Shown here one piece after another: positions 1 to 11,235 of a stretch of DNA of 64,000 nucleotides. Numbering within the stretch: position 1 is the stretch's first letter; the number at the start of each line of letters is the position of its first letter. The notes beneath the pieces are model-generated. The model worked only from the letters and a program-made list of their open reading frames with translations, ran no database searches and was not told the origin of the DNA. The stretch comes from Channallabes apus (taxonomy: Eukaryota; Chordata; Actinopteri; Siluriformes; Clariidae): contig CM060108.1 of assembly GCA_030522415.1 (NCBI GenBank), positions 38,815,756-38,879,755 of the forward strand, read 5' to 3'. Position numbers and translations under genes: made by a program.

Positions 1-88
1 ACCTGATTCTGGATCGGGGTGTCGTGAGTGGAGAGCAGCTCCATCGCTGCGATCCATTGAAAGTCAGGCCTCGATCCAATATTTTGTC
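1..88 (+). rRNA. 28S rRNA 3' end (partial, continues left of window)
   Basis: The stretch from the first base to the TTTTGTC at 82-88 follows the conserved 3' terminus of vertebrate 28S rRNA, including the GAGAGCAGCTCC and GCGATCCATTGAAAGTCAG blocks. Several substitutions from the usual vertebrate sequence are present (for example GATCTATTG to GATCCATTG). It therefore marks the end of one rDNA unit that starts left of the window. Whether that upstream unit is intact cannot be seen. Confidence 0.85.
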
Positions 89-600
89 CGGGAGCCGAGT
101 TCGCGCGGGCGGCCCTACTTGGACCCCGGCACCCTCCCTGGGAGTCTGGTTATCCCAGAGGTCGGTGCGACAAAAAATGACAGTCCCTGGTTATACCAGG
201 TCGGTCTGCTCGGAGTTGGGCTGGTGTAACTCCGTGGCCGTGGGAACAACGGTGCTGGGGCAGGGCTTCTTAGATTCGTCTTGGGGAGCCCTGAGAGGCT
301 GCCTAGGTGCCCCAGAGGTGGGGCGCTTGGGGGGGGGGGGCGTAAGTGGCGCGCTTCCTCCCGGAGCTGAGCTGAGCTCTCTCTGCGGCCGTCCCGGGAT
401 CCCTCTTTCTTCTCCCTCGCCTCTCCCTTCAGTGCGTGTGAGAGCGTGCGCACCTCCCTTTTCACCCCGCGCCCGATGACCCCAAGTTCTCTCCCACCGT
501 TCATGGGGAAAGAGTTCCGGGGCGTTTTTTTTTTTTTTTTTTTTTTACATACTGTGTATATCTTTGTGGACGATGACTTTTGAACCCCAAAACAAAAACT
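89..600 (+). other. rDNA spacer (collapsed IGS/ETS/ITS1), no 18S
   Basis: GC-rich spacer joining a 28S 3' end to a 5.8S-like sequence in about 510 bp. A normal unit would need IGS, 5' ETS, a roughly 1.8 kb 18S gene and ITS1 here. No 18S sequence is visible. A 22-base T run lies near 525-546, and the last 50 bases look like the ITS1 3' end. A deletion fusing IGS/ETS to ITS1 is inferred. Confidence 0.7.
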
Positions 601-755
601 GACAACACTTAACGGTGGATCACTCGGCTCGTGCGTTGATGAAGAACGCAGCCAGCTGCAACAACTAATGTGAATTGCAGGACACACTGATCATCAACAC
701 AACGCACATTGCGGCCCCGGGTCCCTCCCAGGGCTACGCCGGTCAGTGGGTCGCT
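601..755 (+). rRNA. 5.8S rRNA, divergent copy (probable pseudogene)
   Basis: It contains the universal blocks GGTGGATCACTCGGCTCGTG, GATGAAGAACGCAGC and TGTGAATTGCAGGACACA. Compared with the vertebrate norm, several CpG sites have become TpG or CpA (CGTCGATG to CGTTGATG, ATCGACAC to ATCAACAC). About four bases are missing in the CACTTCGAACGCAC segment. Methylation-type decay plus an indel suggests a non-functional copy. A divergent maternal-type (oocyte) 5.8S as described in zebrafish is an alternative, but the damage in the adjoining 28S argues against function. Confidence 0.85.
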
Positions 756-1184
756 ATTCCCAACGATTGGACTTCGGTCTGTGGCTGGAGGTTCTCGCAG
801 GCCCCCCCGAGGGCCTCCGTCCTCCTAAATGCAGACTCGTCTCGCCTCTCCCCTTCGTGTCCACAACTCGAAACCTCTCCGCCCGGAAACGGTTTCCGTG
901 CCCTTCGGTTGTCGTGTGCAGCTGTCTGTTTCCCATCCACTTCGACTGCTTGCGTCACGCATCTGCAGGCTGGGGGTGTGCGAAAAGCCGGGGGTGCAGT
1001 GGAGCGCACAGGCAGTAGGAGGGCGGGGAGGCTGGGAGTCAGACGGCACTCTCTCTGAAACCTCTTTTCTCTTTTTCATCTCCCCCTTCTCTGAGGAGAG
1101 AGGGAGAGGGGGGAGAGGGGAGGCTCACCTTTTGGTGGCGGCGGGGGTGCGGGCAGGGCTCCTGCCCCACCTGGCGTGCACGGG
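756..1184 (+). other. ITS2-like spacer, 3' end deleted
   Basis: GC- and pyrimidine-rich spacer after 5.8S. It runs straight into 28S sequence at about 1185 (GGGAAATGTGGCGTACGGAAG). The expected 28S 5' terminus (GACCTCAGATCAGACG and the following conserved bases that pair with 5.8S) is not present. The ITS2/28S junction therefore appears deleted. Confidence 0.65.
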
Positions 1185-2027
1185 GAAATGTGGCGTACGG
1201 AAGTCCCTATTGCCTGGCGCAGGCCGGGGGCCTGAGTCCTTCTGATGGAGGCTCAGCCTGTGCACGGTGTGAGGCCAGTAATGGCCCCCGCCCCACCGGG
1301 GCGCGGACTTCTCGGAATCGGGTTGTTTGGGATTGCAGCCCAAAGCGGGTGGTAAACTCCATCTAAGGCTAAATACTGGCACGAGACCAATAGCGAACAC
1401 GTACCGTAAGGGAAAGTTGAAAAGAACTTTGAGGAGAGAGTTCAACAGGGCGTGAAACCGTAAAGACGTAAACGGTTGGGGTCCGCACAGTCTGCCCGGG
1501 GGATTCAACCCGACGGTCCTGGGCCGTCCCTGCCAGCATGCACGTGCCCTGCCGTCCCTCGGGCTGGAGTTCCATGGCCGCCTTCAGGCGCTTTTCCTCC
1601 GCGGTGGTGCGCCACAACACGTTCCGGTTCGGCTTGGAAGGGTCCGGGGGCAAAGGTGGCTCGTGGCTCAGGCCATGAGCTTTACATCGCCTCTCCGCCC
1701 CGACTTCACCACTTACCCCAGGGCCGTAGGCGAGTCAACTCCACCCCCTCCCTACTCGTAGGGGACGGGGCCGCTCCGCTCCAGGCTGTCCTCAGTCCGC
1801 GCCCCACCGCGCCGCAAGGGCGGGGACCGGCCCACGCCACAAGGGCGCTTGGGGTCCGTGGTGATGCCGGCCACCCAACCGACCTGTCTTGAAACACGGA
1901 CCAAGGAGTCCAAGACTAGAGCATGTGCGATGGTACCCGAGAGATGGTGAACTATGCCCGGGCACGGCGAAGCCAAAGTGCAGGCCCGCAGCGGTCCTGA
2001 CGTGCAAATTGGTCGTCCAACCTGGGT

Positions 2028-2070
<43 letters not shown>

Positions 2071-2334
2071 CTGCTCTGAGACACGCAGTTTTATCCGCAC
2101 GCAGTAAAACTAATAATTAGAGGCATTGGGGCCGAAACTATCTCAACCTATTCTCAAACTTTAAATGGGTAAGAAGACCGGCTCGCTGGCTTGGAGCCGG
2201 GCATGGAATGCGAGCGACCAGTTGGCCACTTTTGGTAAGCAGAACTAGCGCTGGGTGATGAATCAATCATCAGTTTAAGGCGCCCGATGCCGACGCTCAT
2301 CAGACCACATAAAAGGTGTTGATTGATATAGACA
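1185..2334 (+). pseudogene. 28S rRNA 5' portion, truncated pseudogene
   Basis: Clear 28S blocks occur in order: AAAGCGGGTGGTAAACTCC, GGGAAAGTTGAAAAGAAC, TTGAAACACGGACCAAGGAG, GATGGTGAACTATGC, GGTCCTGACGTGCAAAT, AGTAGCTGGTTCCCTCCG, ATTCTCAAACTTTAAATGGG and CGACGCTCATCAGACC. The 5' terminus is missing. The bases between CCTGGGTAT and CTAGTAGCTGG are deleted near 2030, another segment is lost after the ACGGACCAAGGAG block, and homology stops at GATATAGACAG near 2334. Multiple core deletions make it a pseudogene. It joins a satellite array directly on its 3' side. Confidence 0.85.
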
Positions 2335-2377
2335 GAGGAACCTTTATTTCCAAGGTCACTAATATTTTAAGTCGCGT

Positions 2378-5300
2378 AAAAAAAAAAAAAAAAAAAACTA
2401 AATTAAGACATTTCTTGGGATAAAATCAGGTGTACCTTTTGGGGGTCTCAGATGTGATTATTTTGGGACCAGTTTGGGGTGACCAGGTCACATGACCTAG
2501 AAGCTATTGAAGAAATAGCATTATTTTTCAAATAAAAAATAAAATAAAACTAAATGAAGACATATCTTGGGATAAAGTCAGGTGTACCTTTTTGGGGGTC
2601 TCAGATGTGATTATTTTGGGACCAGTTTGGGGTTACCAGGTCACATGACCTAGAAGCTATTGAAGAAATAGCATTATTTTTCACATAAAAAAAAAAATAA
2701 AACTAAATTAAGACATTTCTTGGGATAAAATCAGGTGTACCTTTTGGGGGACTCAGATTTGATTATTTTGGTACCCTTTTGGGGTGACCAGGTCACATGA
2801 CCTAGAAGCTATTGAAGAAATAGCATTATTTTTCACATAAAAAATAAAATAAAACTAAATTAAGACATATCTTGGGATAAAATCAGGTGTACCTTTTGGG
2901 GGACTCAGATTTGATTATTTTGGTGCCCTTTTGGGGTGACCAGGTCACATGACCTAGAAGCTATTGAAGAAATAGCATTATTTTTCACATAAAAAAATAA
3001 ATAAAACTAAATTAAGACATTTCTTGGGATAAAATCAGGTGTACCTTTTGGGGGACTCAGATTTGATTATTTTGGTACCCTTTTGGGGTGACCAGGTCAC
3101 ATGACCTAGAAGCTATTGAAGAAATAGCATTATTTTTCACATAAAAAATAAAATAAAACTAAATTAAGACATATCTTGGGATAAAGTCAGGTGTACCTTT
3201 TGGGGGTCTCAGGTCTGATTATTTTGGGACCAGTTTGGGGTGACCAGGTCACATGACCTAGAAGCTATTGAAGAAATAGTGTTTTTTATTAAATAATAAT
3301 AAAATAAAACTGAATGAAGACATTTCTTGGGATAAAGTCAGGTGTACCTTTTGTGGGTCTCAGGTCTGATTATTTTGGTAATAGTTTGGGGTGACCAGGT
3401 CACATGACCTAGAAGCTATTGAAGAAATAGCATTATTTTTCACATAAAAATAAAACTAAATTAAGACATTTCTTGGGATAAAATCAGGTGTACCTTTTGG
3501 GGGACTCAGATTTGATTATTTTGGTACCCTTTTGGGGTGACCAGGTCACATGACCTAGAAGCTATTGAAGAAATAGCATTATTTTTCACATAAAAAATAA
3601 AATAAAACTAAATTAAGACATATCTTGGGATTAAGTCAGGTGTACCTTTTGGGGGTCTCAGGTCTGATTATTTTGGGACCAGTTTGGGGTGACCAGGTCA
3701 CATGACCTAGAAGCTATTGAAGAAATAGTGTTTTTTATTAAATAATAATAAAATAAAACTGAATGAAGACATTTCTTGGGATAAAGTCAGGTGTACCTTT
3801 TGTGGGTCTCAGGTCTGATTATTTTGGTACAAGTTTGGGGTGACTAGGTCACATGACCTAGAAGCTATTGAAGAAATAGCATTATTTTTCATATAAAAAA
3901 TAAAATAAAACTAAGACATTTCTTGGGATAAAATCAGGTGTACCTTTTGGGGGTCTCAGATGTGATTATTTTGGGACCAGTTTGGGGTTACCAGGTCACA
4001 TGACCTAGAAGCTATTGAAGAAATAGCATTATTTTTCACATAAAAAATTTAATAAAACTAAATTAAGACATTTCTTGGGATAAAATCAGGTGTACCTTTT
4101 GGGGGACTCAGATTTGATTATTTTGGTACCCTTTTGGGGTGACCAGGTCACATGACCTAGAAGCTATTGAAGAAATAGCTTTTTTTTAAATAAAAAATTT
4201 AATAAAAATAATTGAAGACATTTCTTGGGATAAAATCAGGTGTACCTTTTGGGAGTCTCAGATGTGATTATTTTGGGACCAGTTTGGGGTCTCCAGGTCA
4301 CATGACCTAGAAGCTATTGAAGAAATAGCATTATTTTTTAATAAAAAAATTAATAAAACTAAATGAGGACATATCTTGGGATAAAGTCAGGTGTACCTTT
4401 TGGGGGTCTCAGATCTGATTATTTTGGGACCAGTTTGGGGTCTCCAGGTCACATGACCTAGAAGCTATTGAAGAAATAGCATTTCTTTCACATTAAAAAT
4501 TCTATAAAAATGAATGAAGACATTTCATGGGATAAAGTCAGGTGTACCTTTTGTGGGTCTCAGGTCTGATTATTTTGGTAATAGTTTGGGGTGACCAGGT
4601 CACATGACCTAGAAGCTATTGAAGAAATAGTGTTTTTTATTAAATAATAATAAAATAAAACTAAATGAAGGCATTTCTTGGGATAAAGTCAGGTGTACCT
4701 TTTGTGGGTCTCAGGTCTGATTATTTTGGTAATAGTTTGGGGTGACCAGGTCACATGACCTAGAAGCTATTGAAGAAATAGCATTATTTTTTAATAAAAA
4801 AATAAATAAAACTAAATGAAGACATATCTTGGGATAAAGTCAGGTGTACCTTTTGTGGGTCTCAGGTCTGATTATTTTGGTAATAGTTTGGGGTGACCAG
4901 GTCACATGACCTAGAAACTATTGAAGAAATAGTGTTTTTTATTAAATAATAATAAAATAAAACTAAATGAAGACATATCTTGGGATAAAGTCAGGTGTAC
5001 CTTTTGTGGGTCTCAGGTCTGATTATTTTGGTAATAGTTTGGGGTGACCAGGTCACATGACCTAGAAGCTATTGAAGAAATAGCATTATTTTTCAAATAA
5101 AAAATTAAAATAAAACTAAATGAAGACATATCTTGGGATAAAGTCAGGTGTACCTTTTGTGGGTCTCAGGTCTGATTATTTTGGTAATAGTTTGGGGTCA
5201 CCAGGTCACATGACCTAGAAGCTATTGAAGAAATAGCATTATTTTTTAATAAAAAAATAAATAAAACTAAATGAAGACATATCTTGGGATAAAGTCAGGT

Positions 5301-6610
5301 GTACCTTTTGTGGGTCTCAGGTCTGATTATTTTGGTAATAGTTTGGGGTGACCAGGTCACATGACCTAGAAGCTATTGAAGAAATAGCATTATTTTTCAA
5401 ATAAAAAATAAAATAAAACTAAATGAAGACATATTTTGGGATAAAGTCAGGTGTACCTTTTGGGGGTCTCAGAGCTGATTATTTTGGTAATAGTTTGGGG
5501 TGACCAGGTCACATGACCTAGAAGCTATTGAAGAAATAGTGTTTTTTATTAAATAATAATAAAATAAAACTAAATGAAGACATATCTTGGGATAAAGTCA
5601 GGTGTACCTTTTGTGGGTCTCAGGTCTGATTATTTTGGTAATAGTTTGGGGTCACCAGGTCACATGACCTAGAAGCTATTGAAGAAATAGCATTATTTTT
5701 TAATAAAAAAATAAATAAAAATGAATGAAGACATATCTTGGGATAAAGTCAGGTGTACCTTTTGGGGGACTCAGATCTGATTATTTTGGAACCAGTTTGG
5801 GGTGACCAGGTCACATGACCTAGAAGCTATTGAAGAAATAGCATTATTTTTCAAATAAAAAATAAAATAAAACTAAATGAAAACATTTCATGGGATAAAG
5901 TCAGGTGTACCTTTTGTGGGTCTCAGGTCTGATTATTTTGGTAATAGTTTGGGGTGACCAGGTCACATGACCTAGAAGCTATTGAAGAAATAGTGTTTTT
6001 TATTAAATAATAATAAAATAAAACTAAATGAAGACATATCTTGGGATAAAGTCAGGTGTACCTTTTGTGGGTCTCAGGTCTGATTATTTTGGTAATAGTT
6101 TGGGGTGACCAGGTCACATGACCTAGAAGCTATTGAAGAAATAGCATTATTTTTTAATAAAAAAATAAATAAAAATGAATGAAGACATATCTTGGGATAA
6201 AGTCAGGTGTACCTTTTGGGGGACTCAGATCTGATTATTTTGGAACCAGTTTGGGGTGACCAGGTCACATGACCTAGAAGCTATTGAAGAAATAGCATTA
6301 TTTTTCAAATAAAAAATAAAATAAAACTAAATGAAAACATTTCATGGGATAAAGTCAGGTGTACCTTTTGTGGGTCTCAGGTCTGATTATTTTGGTAATA
6401 GTTTGGGGTGACCAGGTCACATGACCTAGAAGCTATTGAAGAAATAGCATTATTTTTCACATAAAATAAAAATAAATGAAGACATTTCATGGGATACAAT
6501 CAGGTGTACCTTGTGTGGAACTTCAATTGGATTATTTTGGTACCAGTTTGGGGTCACGTGGTTACACGACCAAAAAGATATTGAAGAAATTGTGATTTAA
6601 TAAAAATAAA
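2378..6610. repeat. Satellite array, ~151 bp unit, about 28 copies
   Basis: The marker CACATGACCTAG recurs at 2491, 2644, 2796, 2948, 3100, 3252, 3401, 3549, 3701, 3852 and so on to 6420, 27 times with spacings of 147-153 bp (mean 151). A degraded copy follows near 6566. Units are AT-rich with a fixed core (TGGGATAAAGTCAGGTGTACC; GGTCACATGACCTAGAAGC) and a variable A/T tail. Tail variants recur every three units in the second half (4754, 5209, 5661, 6117; and 5360, 5814, 6268), a three-unit higher-order repeat of about 454 bp. No coding potential is seen. Confidence 0.95.
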
Positions 6611-7322
6611 ATACATATTTGCAAATTAATTCACAAAACTCAATTAATCTATTAATTCAACAAATTAATAATAAACAAAAGCAGCATCCGTGGAATAATA
6701 AATTAATTTAATAACTGGGGTACATAGCCAGGTAAGTAACAAGTACTTTCTCTTTTCATGTGGACAGAAATTTGTCGACGGTCCCTAAAATACCGCTTCC
6801 GAATGTCCGTCGAATGTCTGAATATCAAACTAACTTCACTGCGGTTGAGTGAGGAGTCTTAGTCGAATACACTATTGCTTTGCTCTGTGATGCAGCATAC
6901 AGTTTTCAGTTTGAAAAGATGCAGCTGGCTGGCTTCACATGTCTTAAAGCATTTATTTGTTAGCTTTCACCCCAACTAATAAAATGGGAAACAACTCCCA
7001 GACTTTTCTTTTCAACTGAATACAAAAATAACTTTTTAATGAAAAATGTAAAAAGATTGTTGTAGTACAGTATATGATATTGTAATATCAAATCCCCCAA
7101 TTCCATTTGGATCTTTTAATGCTGTATACTTTTCATCTAACATTTTTTTTTCCAGTTATCCACTCACTTCCTCTTTTGCTTCCTTCTGCTGTTAAACCAC
7201 ACACATCCTGGACAAATTGAGACATAATACTACACTGAAAAAAACTAAAGTGCAGGTTAATTTGTTTTATTTTTTCTTTATATTTTGTATAAATTATTTA
7301 GGCTGTAGTGTTGTTATTTATG
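6611..7322. other. AT-rich non-coding stretch
   Basis: No gene or clear transposon is seen. Around 7150-7225 there is a segment (CACTCACTTCCTCTTTTGCTTCC and following) resembling 18105-18185. This suggests an old local duplication. Confidence 0.5.
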
Positions 7323-7484
7323 TGGGAGCACTAAGTACCTCTCATCCTTCCCCTCTGAGAGAGCTCGGCCAATCAGCTCTCTCTAGGCCTCCGGCTCGAG
7401 AGTTTACAGCATCACTCCGGAATCGAACTCACAATCACCGGGTGATAGGGTGAGCACTTTACCACTGTGCCACTTGGAGGCCAA
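7323..7484 (-). repeat. tRNA-derived SINE
   Basis: Read on the minus strand it has a Pol III A-box-like TGGCACAGTGG and a B-box-like GTGAGTTCGATTCC at tRNA-like spacing, then a non-tRNA body ending near a GGAAGGATGAGAGG segment. A T run of about 22 bases (7485-7507) abuts its 5' side, so it may have landed in an older A-rich tract. Confidence 0.7.
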
Positions 7485-7507
7485 TTTTTTTTTTTTTTTT
7501 TTTTTTA

Positions 7508-8052
7508 AAGAATCATCTGAGTTTCCATTACTTCTTATGGGGAAATTGCTTTGATATACAAGTGCTTTGATATACAAGTATGCTTCCGGAATAAATTCTG
7601 GAACTATATTTCATTTGCCCTGTTCCAGCACACACAGCTTTTAAGTCTCATCTAACCTCTGTTTACATTTATGCAAACTGAAATTTCAATACAGAAACAA
7701 CATCGGTAATTAATAACTATTATTTATGATTGTCTTCTTGAAACAGTGACTGTCATAGATCAAACAAAGTAATGTGTCTGTATATTAACTGAACTAAGGC
7801 CTATACAGTTATAAACTAAGGAAACTTTTTTTACACTGTTCACAATTTAAGCAGCCATGTTGATTTAATATTACTATTTTAAAAACTTTACCCCCGATAT
7901 GATAAGATGAAATCGAGTTTAGGAACATTTTCAGTGACTTGTACTGGTAGGGAATTGCTAGTTGCAACAGCTCACAACCCTGAGGTGAAACACTGTGTGC
8001 TCAGGGGTTGAGAAACACAATTTTGGAAAGAGGAAAAGTGACTAACTACAAA
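7508..8052. other. Non-coding, nothing recognised
   Basis: AT-rich sequence with no supported gene, RNA or repeat. ORFs are short and lack domain-like composition. Confidence 0.4.
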
Positions 8053-8232
8053 TAGTGGTGTCAAAAGTATTCACATTCATTACTTGAGTAGAAGTATAGA
8101 TGCTAGGGATTAAAAAGACTTCTTTAGAAGTTGAAGTATCAACTCAAGCTTTTTACTCAAGTAAAAGTGTAAAAGTACTGGTTTCAAAACTACTTAAAGT
8201 ATAAAAGTAAAAGTAACGTGAGGGGGGAAAAA
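8053..8232. repeat. MITE-like dispersed repeat
   Basis: The segment TAGTGGTGTCAAAAGTA ... TACTCAAGTAAAAGTGTAAAAG ... AAAGTATAAAAGTAAAAG has the character of a common teleost non-autonomous DNA-transposon repeat. I could not find matching terminal repeats, so the family is not assigned. Confidence 0.45.
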
Positions 8233-9168
8233 GCATTAAGGATAAAAGCTTAGGCTGTGCCATGGGCCTATATACTACTGTACACTAACACCTCATAAAA
8301 AAAAAGAAAAATGTGTTGTTGTTTTTTTGTTGTATTTTTTAACGGCCATAGTGATTTGGGATACTGTATAAGGCAATTGAAAATGAATGCATTTTAGTAC
8401 AATGCAGATATATTAAAGAACCATATACTGTATGTGTACTACTGAGCATTAACATGTTTTATGGAGAAGAAGATATGATAACTACTGTAGTTGCCTATAA
8501 GTATTTTAATGGTGTATTTTAAAAGTCAAACTTCAGAGGCATGTCATTGGTAACCTTTATTGGAATGTAAATGCACATCCAAGCTTAGCTGCAGGAATCT
8601 GTGAGGGCAACATAGAAATAGTGTTTATAACCAAGCTGAATTACTGGTGAAAAGGTAAGTGTATACAAAAAAATAGTGTGTTCATTCACCGTTTAGTCAG
8701 TATCTTGTTATAGTTGTCTTTCATTAGTTTTGCGGTCATCACTAATTAAAAATCAGCTTTGTCATGAATGCACTTGCTGATTGGAATTTATTAACATGCA
8801 CCCACAAGTATGAAGAAAATCAGTAACACAAAATTCTGTAAATCTGGTTAAAATGTTTATTTATATTTTTAGTCATTATTTTGGCCTACAAAAACATTAT
8901 GATTTTAAACTTGAACATTTTACGTATTTATAAAGTGGGTAAGGTGACATTGGATGTACAATATGTCCTAGTAGTATGCATTTACCTAACTACTTTTTAT
9001 TTTAATAAAAGCATTTTTCAGTAACTAAATTGTCAATAATTAATCTGTATACTGTAATCAGGTGTCATACGAGTAATTAAAAAAAAAACAATTAAATCTA
9101 TACCAGTTTAAGCTTTTGAGAAACACTGATTATATTGCAAGCATTTAAATGAAAATTAATCATCAAAC
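8233..9168. other. AT-rich non-coding stretch
   Basis: No exon with plausible splice signals was found, although tail exons of the minus-strand FCRL-like copy A would be expected here by analogy with copy B. Confidence 0.4.
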
Positions 9169-9276
9169 CTTTGTTGCATTTGTGCTTCCACACTAGGGTC
9201 AGCAGAAGGATAATAAACAGCAAAGTCAAACTGACTCCCACCGCCACAGCTACTATAACAATATTGAATCCAGAAC
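9169..9276 (-). pseudogene. FCRL-like copy A: transmembrane exon
   Basis: On the minus strand TTTGCTCAG at 9277-9285 is a good acceptor and the exon ends AACAAAG|GTTTGA at 9169. It encodes a short GSG linker, a hydrophobic segment (IVIVAVAVGVSLTLLFIILL) and a basic stop-transfer WKHKCNK. It is the same size class and has the same donor context as the TM exon of copy B at 29990-30088. The exon itself is intact, but the upstream Ig exons of this copy are damaged, so the whole gene is called a pseudogene. Confidence 0.7.
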
Positions 9277-9414
9277 CTGAGCAAAGGATGGCAGACATAA
9301 TTAAATGACCACAGCTTGCAAATAATACTAACCTTGATATTGATGCACATTTTAGTAATATACCATTTTGTCCAATTTGTTTAAATGGTTAATGAAATTG
9401 ATGAAACCTTACAG

Positions 9415-9745
9415 GATTAGGACTAATCAGCTGCGTGTCAATAAGAAAACCACTTCTTAGTGATACTAATAAAGACATATTTTTATAGTACAAGCCTCTG
9501 GAGTCAATGTTATGATCTGGGGTTTCCTCAGTTGGTGAGGTCTATAGGCTCAGCAACGTTGGCAATGAAATGAAGTCAGCTGATGATCTAAATGTACTGA
9601 GTGACCAGGTATCACATATTTGAAATTTTCCCTGATGGTACTGGTGTATTCCAGGACTCAAACTATGAAAGCGTGATTCTGGGAGCATGAGGAATATTTT
9701 TCACACATGAACGGGATACTGCACTGTGCACAATGATCAAAACCA
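9415..9745 (+). pseudogene. Tc1-like transposase remnant
   Basis: Translated pieces VNVMIWGF, GSATLAMK and FPDGTGVFQDSN resemble the central catalytic region of fish Tc1/mariner (DDE) transposases. A stop follows VILGA. No terminal inverted repeats are visible, so this is an internal relic. Confidence 0.6.
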
Positions 9746-9746
9746 G

Positions 9747-10498
9747 AGGCTGTTTTGGAATCAGAGGCATCACTCTGTAAAGCATGTGGGGAGTCAGTCG
9801 AATGGAAAGTAGTGCATGAATGTTAAAAATGTTTGTATGGACATGCCCGAATTTGGAAAAATTCTGGAGGGATGTTTTTAAGACCCTGTCCTTCGTATTG
9901 AAATGCAATCTTGAACCAGATCCTTTGATTGTTCTTTTTGGTGTCACTGGAGAGGAAGATAAGCATCTAACTCCAGCTAAAAAGCGATTGTTATCTTTTG
10001 CGACACTCCTGGCCAGGCGTTCTCTTTTATTCAAGTGGAAGGATGCTACGTCACCCACTCACGCCCAGCGGCTCAGAGATATTATGTCCTGTTTGTCCCT
10101 GGAGAAGATTCACTACACAATTCGTTATTCAGACTTGAAATTTCAACAGGTGTGGGGGCCCTTCCTTCACTTTTTTCATATACATTTATAGTTTGATTCC
10201 TTTCTTATTTAATTACTTGTTTGTTTGCTTTCTTTCCCCTTTTTATTCCTTTTTATTCTTTTTGCACGTAGAACCAAAAAACTTCCAGCTCCATATTGTT
10301 TTTTCTTTTTTGGTCTCTCTCAATGCCTGGCGTATAGCCTTCTTATGCTTGTAAAACTGGCTTGGAGTCAGGGAGGGACAGGGTGGGTGTTATACAGTAG
10401 GGTTTATAAGGGGATGATAAAACCTGCATTAAAACATTACATGTTTACCCTGTTTTATCCCTGTTAAAATCAATAAAAAATATTGTTGGAAAAAAAAA
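9747..10498 (+). pseudogene. L1-type LINE, ORF2 C-terminus and 3' tail
   Basis: Translation shows CKACGES (a cysteine motif), then WTCPNLEKFWRDVFKTLS, LEPDPLIVLFG, LLARRSLLFKWKD, the C-terminal region after the reverse transcriptase of L1/Tx1-type ORF2 proteins. The segment ends with AATAAAAAATATTGTTGG plus an A run at about 10498. It is strongly 5'-truncated and sits in an intron of FCRL-like copy A. Confidence 0.7.
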
Positions 10499-10575
10499 TG
10501 TTTGTACAGTAATTAGTGTTTTGGCTCTTTGCAATAAGTCTGGAAATGTTGTAAAAGGTGAGCAGAATGAGCTGG

Positions 10576-10577
<2 letters not shown>

Positions 10578-10610
<33 letters not shown>

Positions 10611-10622
10611 AAGAGAGAGAGA
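10578..10622. repeat. (AG)n microsatellite
   Basis: GAGA repeats with minor interruptions. Confidence 0.9.
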
Positions 10623-10891
10623 ATCTTTCCCAGCTCTGTGTGTTTTCTGTAGGCTTTGGGCATTACGTTGAAATGGTTAAAAGATCTTTAGTTTCCCAAC
10701 AACTAGGAATTAAAAGGCTGTTGGTTCACCATGACCGCCTGTGTCCACTTCCTTGTGAACCATGTTACAGATATCAAATATCAGACTGCAGGTTTTTTTT
10801 ATTATTATATTTTTCCTATTATATTAATAGGAATCACTGCAACTTTCATGTAACATTATATTCGCACAAAGGGAGTCAAAATACTTCTCAC

Positions 10892-11144
10892 CTCTGCCTG
10901 AAAGCCAGCTTTTCGGTGACTCTCCTCTCTCTGGGTGTGTACAGTGGTAGAAACCTTCATCTGACTTTGAGACACTACTGATGGTCATCTCTCCTGTAGT
11001 CTGCTTCTGGAGAACTGAATCATCTTTATAGAAATCAGCACCAGAGTCTGAGACCTTTGTGTTGCGATATAAACAGCGTAAAGTCAGAGGATTTCCCTCA
11101 GTTACAGGATGGACAGGACTCTCCAGGATCACATCACCATGTGA
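10892..11144 (-). pseudogene. FCRL-like copy A: Ig-domain exon, acceptor lost
   Basis: Encodes an Ig C2-type domain close to the one at 30958-31206: VILESPVHPVTEGNPL, LRCLYRNTK (B-strand Cys), DFYKDD, and DEGFYHCTHPE (F-strand Cys). The donor GAG|GTGAGAA at 10890-10892 is present. Copy B has CCTACAG directly before the first ATGGTGATG of the exon; here that position reads CTGATCAC, with no AG acceptor. Extracellular ligand-binding domain of an Fc-receptor-like protein; this copy is probably not spliced correctly. Confidence 0.75.
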
Positions 11145-11235
11145 TCAGACACTGCTGTGTCTGATGGACAATACATGTAAAAAAAATGATGAGATAATTT
11201 TGTTACATCGAATTAATCACAAGATAAAACAGACT

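Noticed and set aside
24..1897. Several 60-190-codon ORFs on both strands
   Set aside because: They lie in rRNA and spacer sequence; GC-rich composition gives long chance ORFs.
2378..6610. CRISPR-like array
   Set aside because: Whole units are repeated without unique spacers; this is a eukaryotic satellite.
7217..7453. 78-codon ORF
   Set aside because: Overlaps a minus-strand SINE; no domain.
9663..10058. 131-codon minus-strand ORF
   Set aside because: Antisense shadow of Tc1-like and L1-type sequence.
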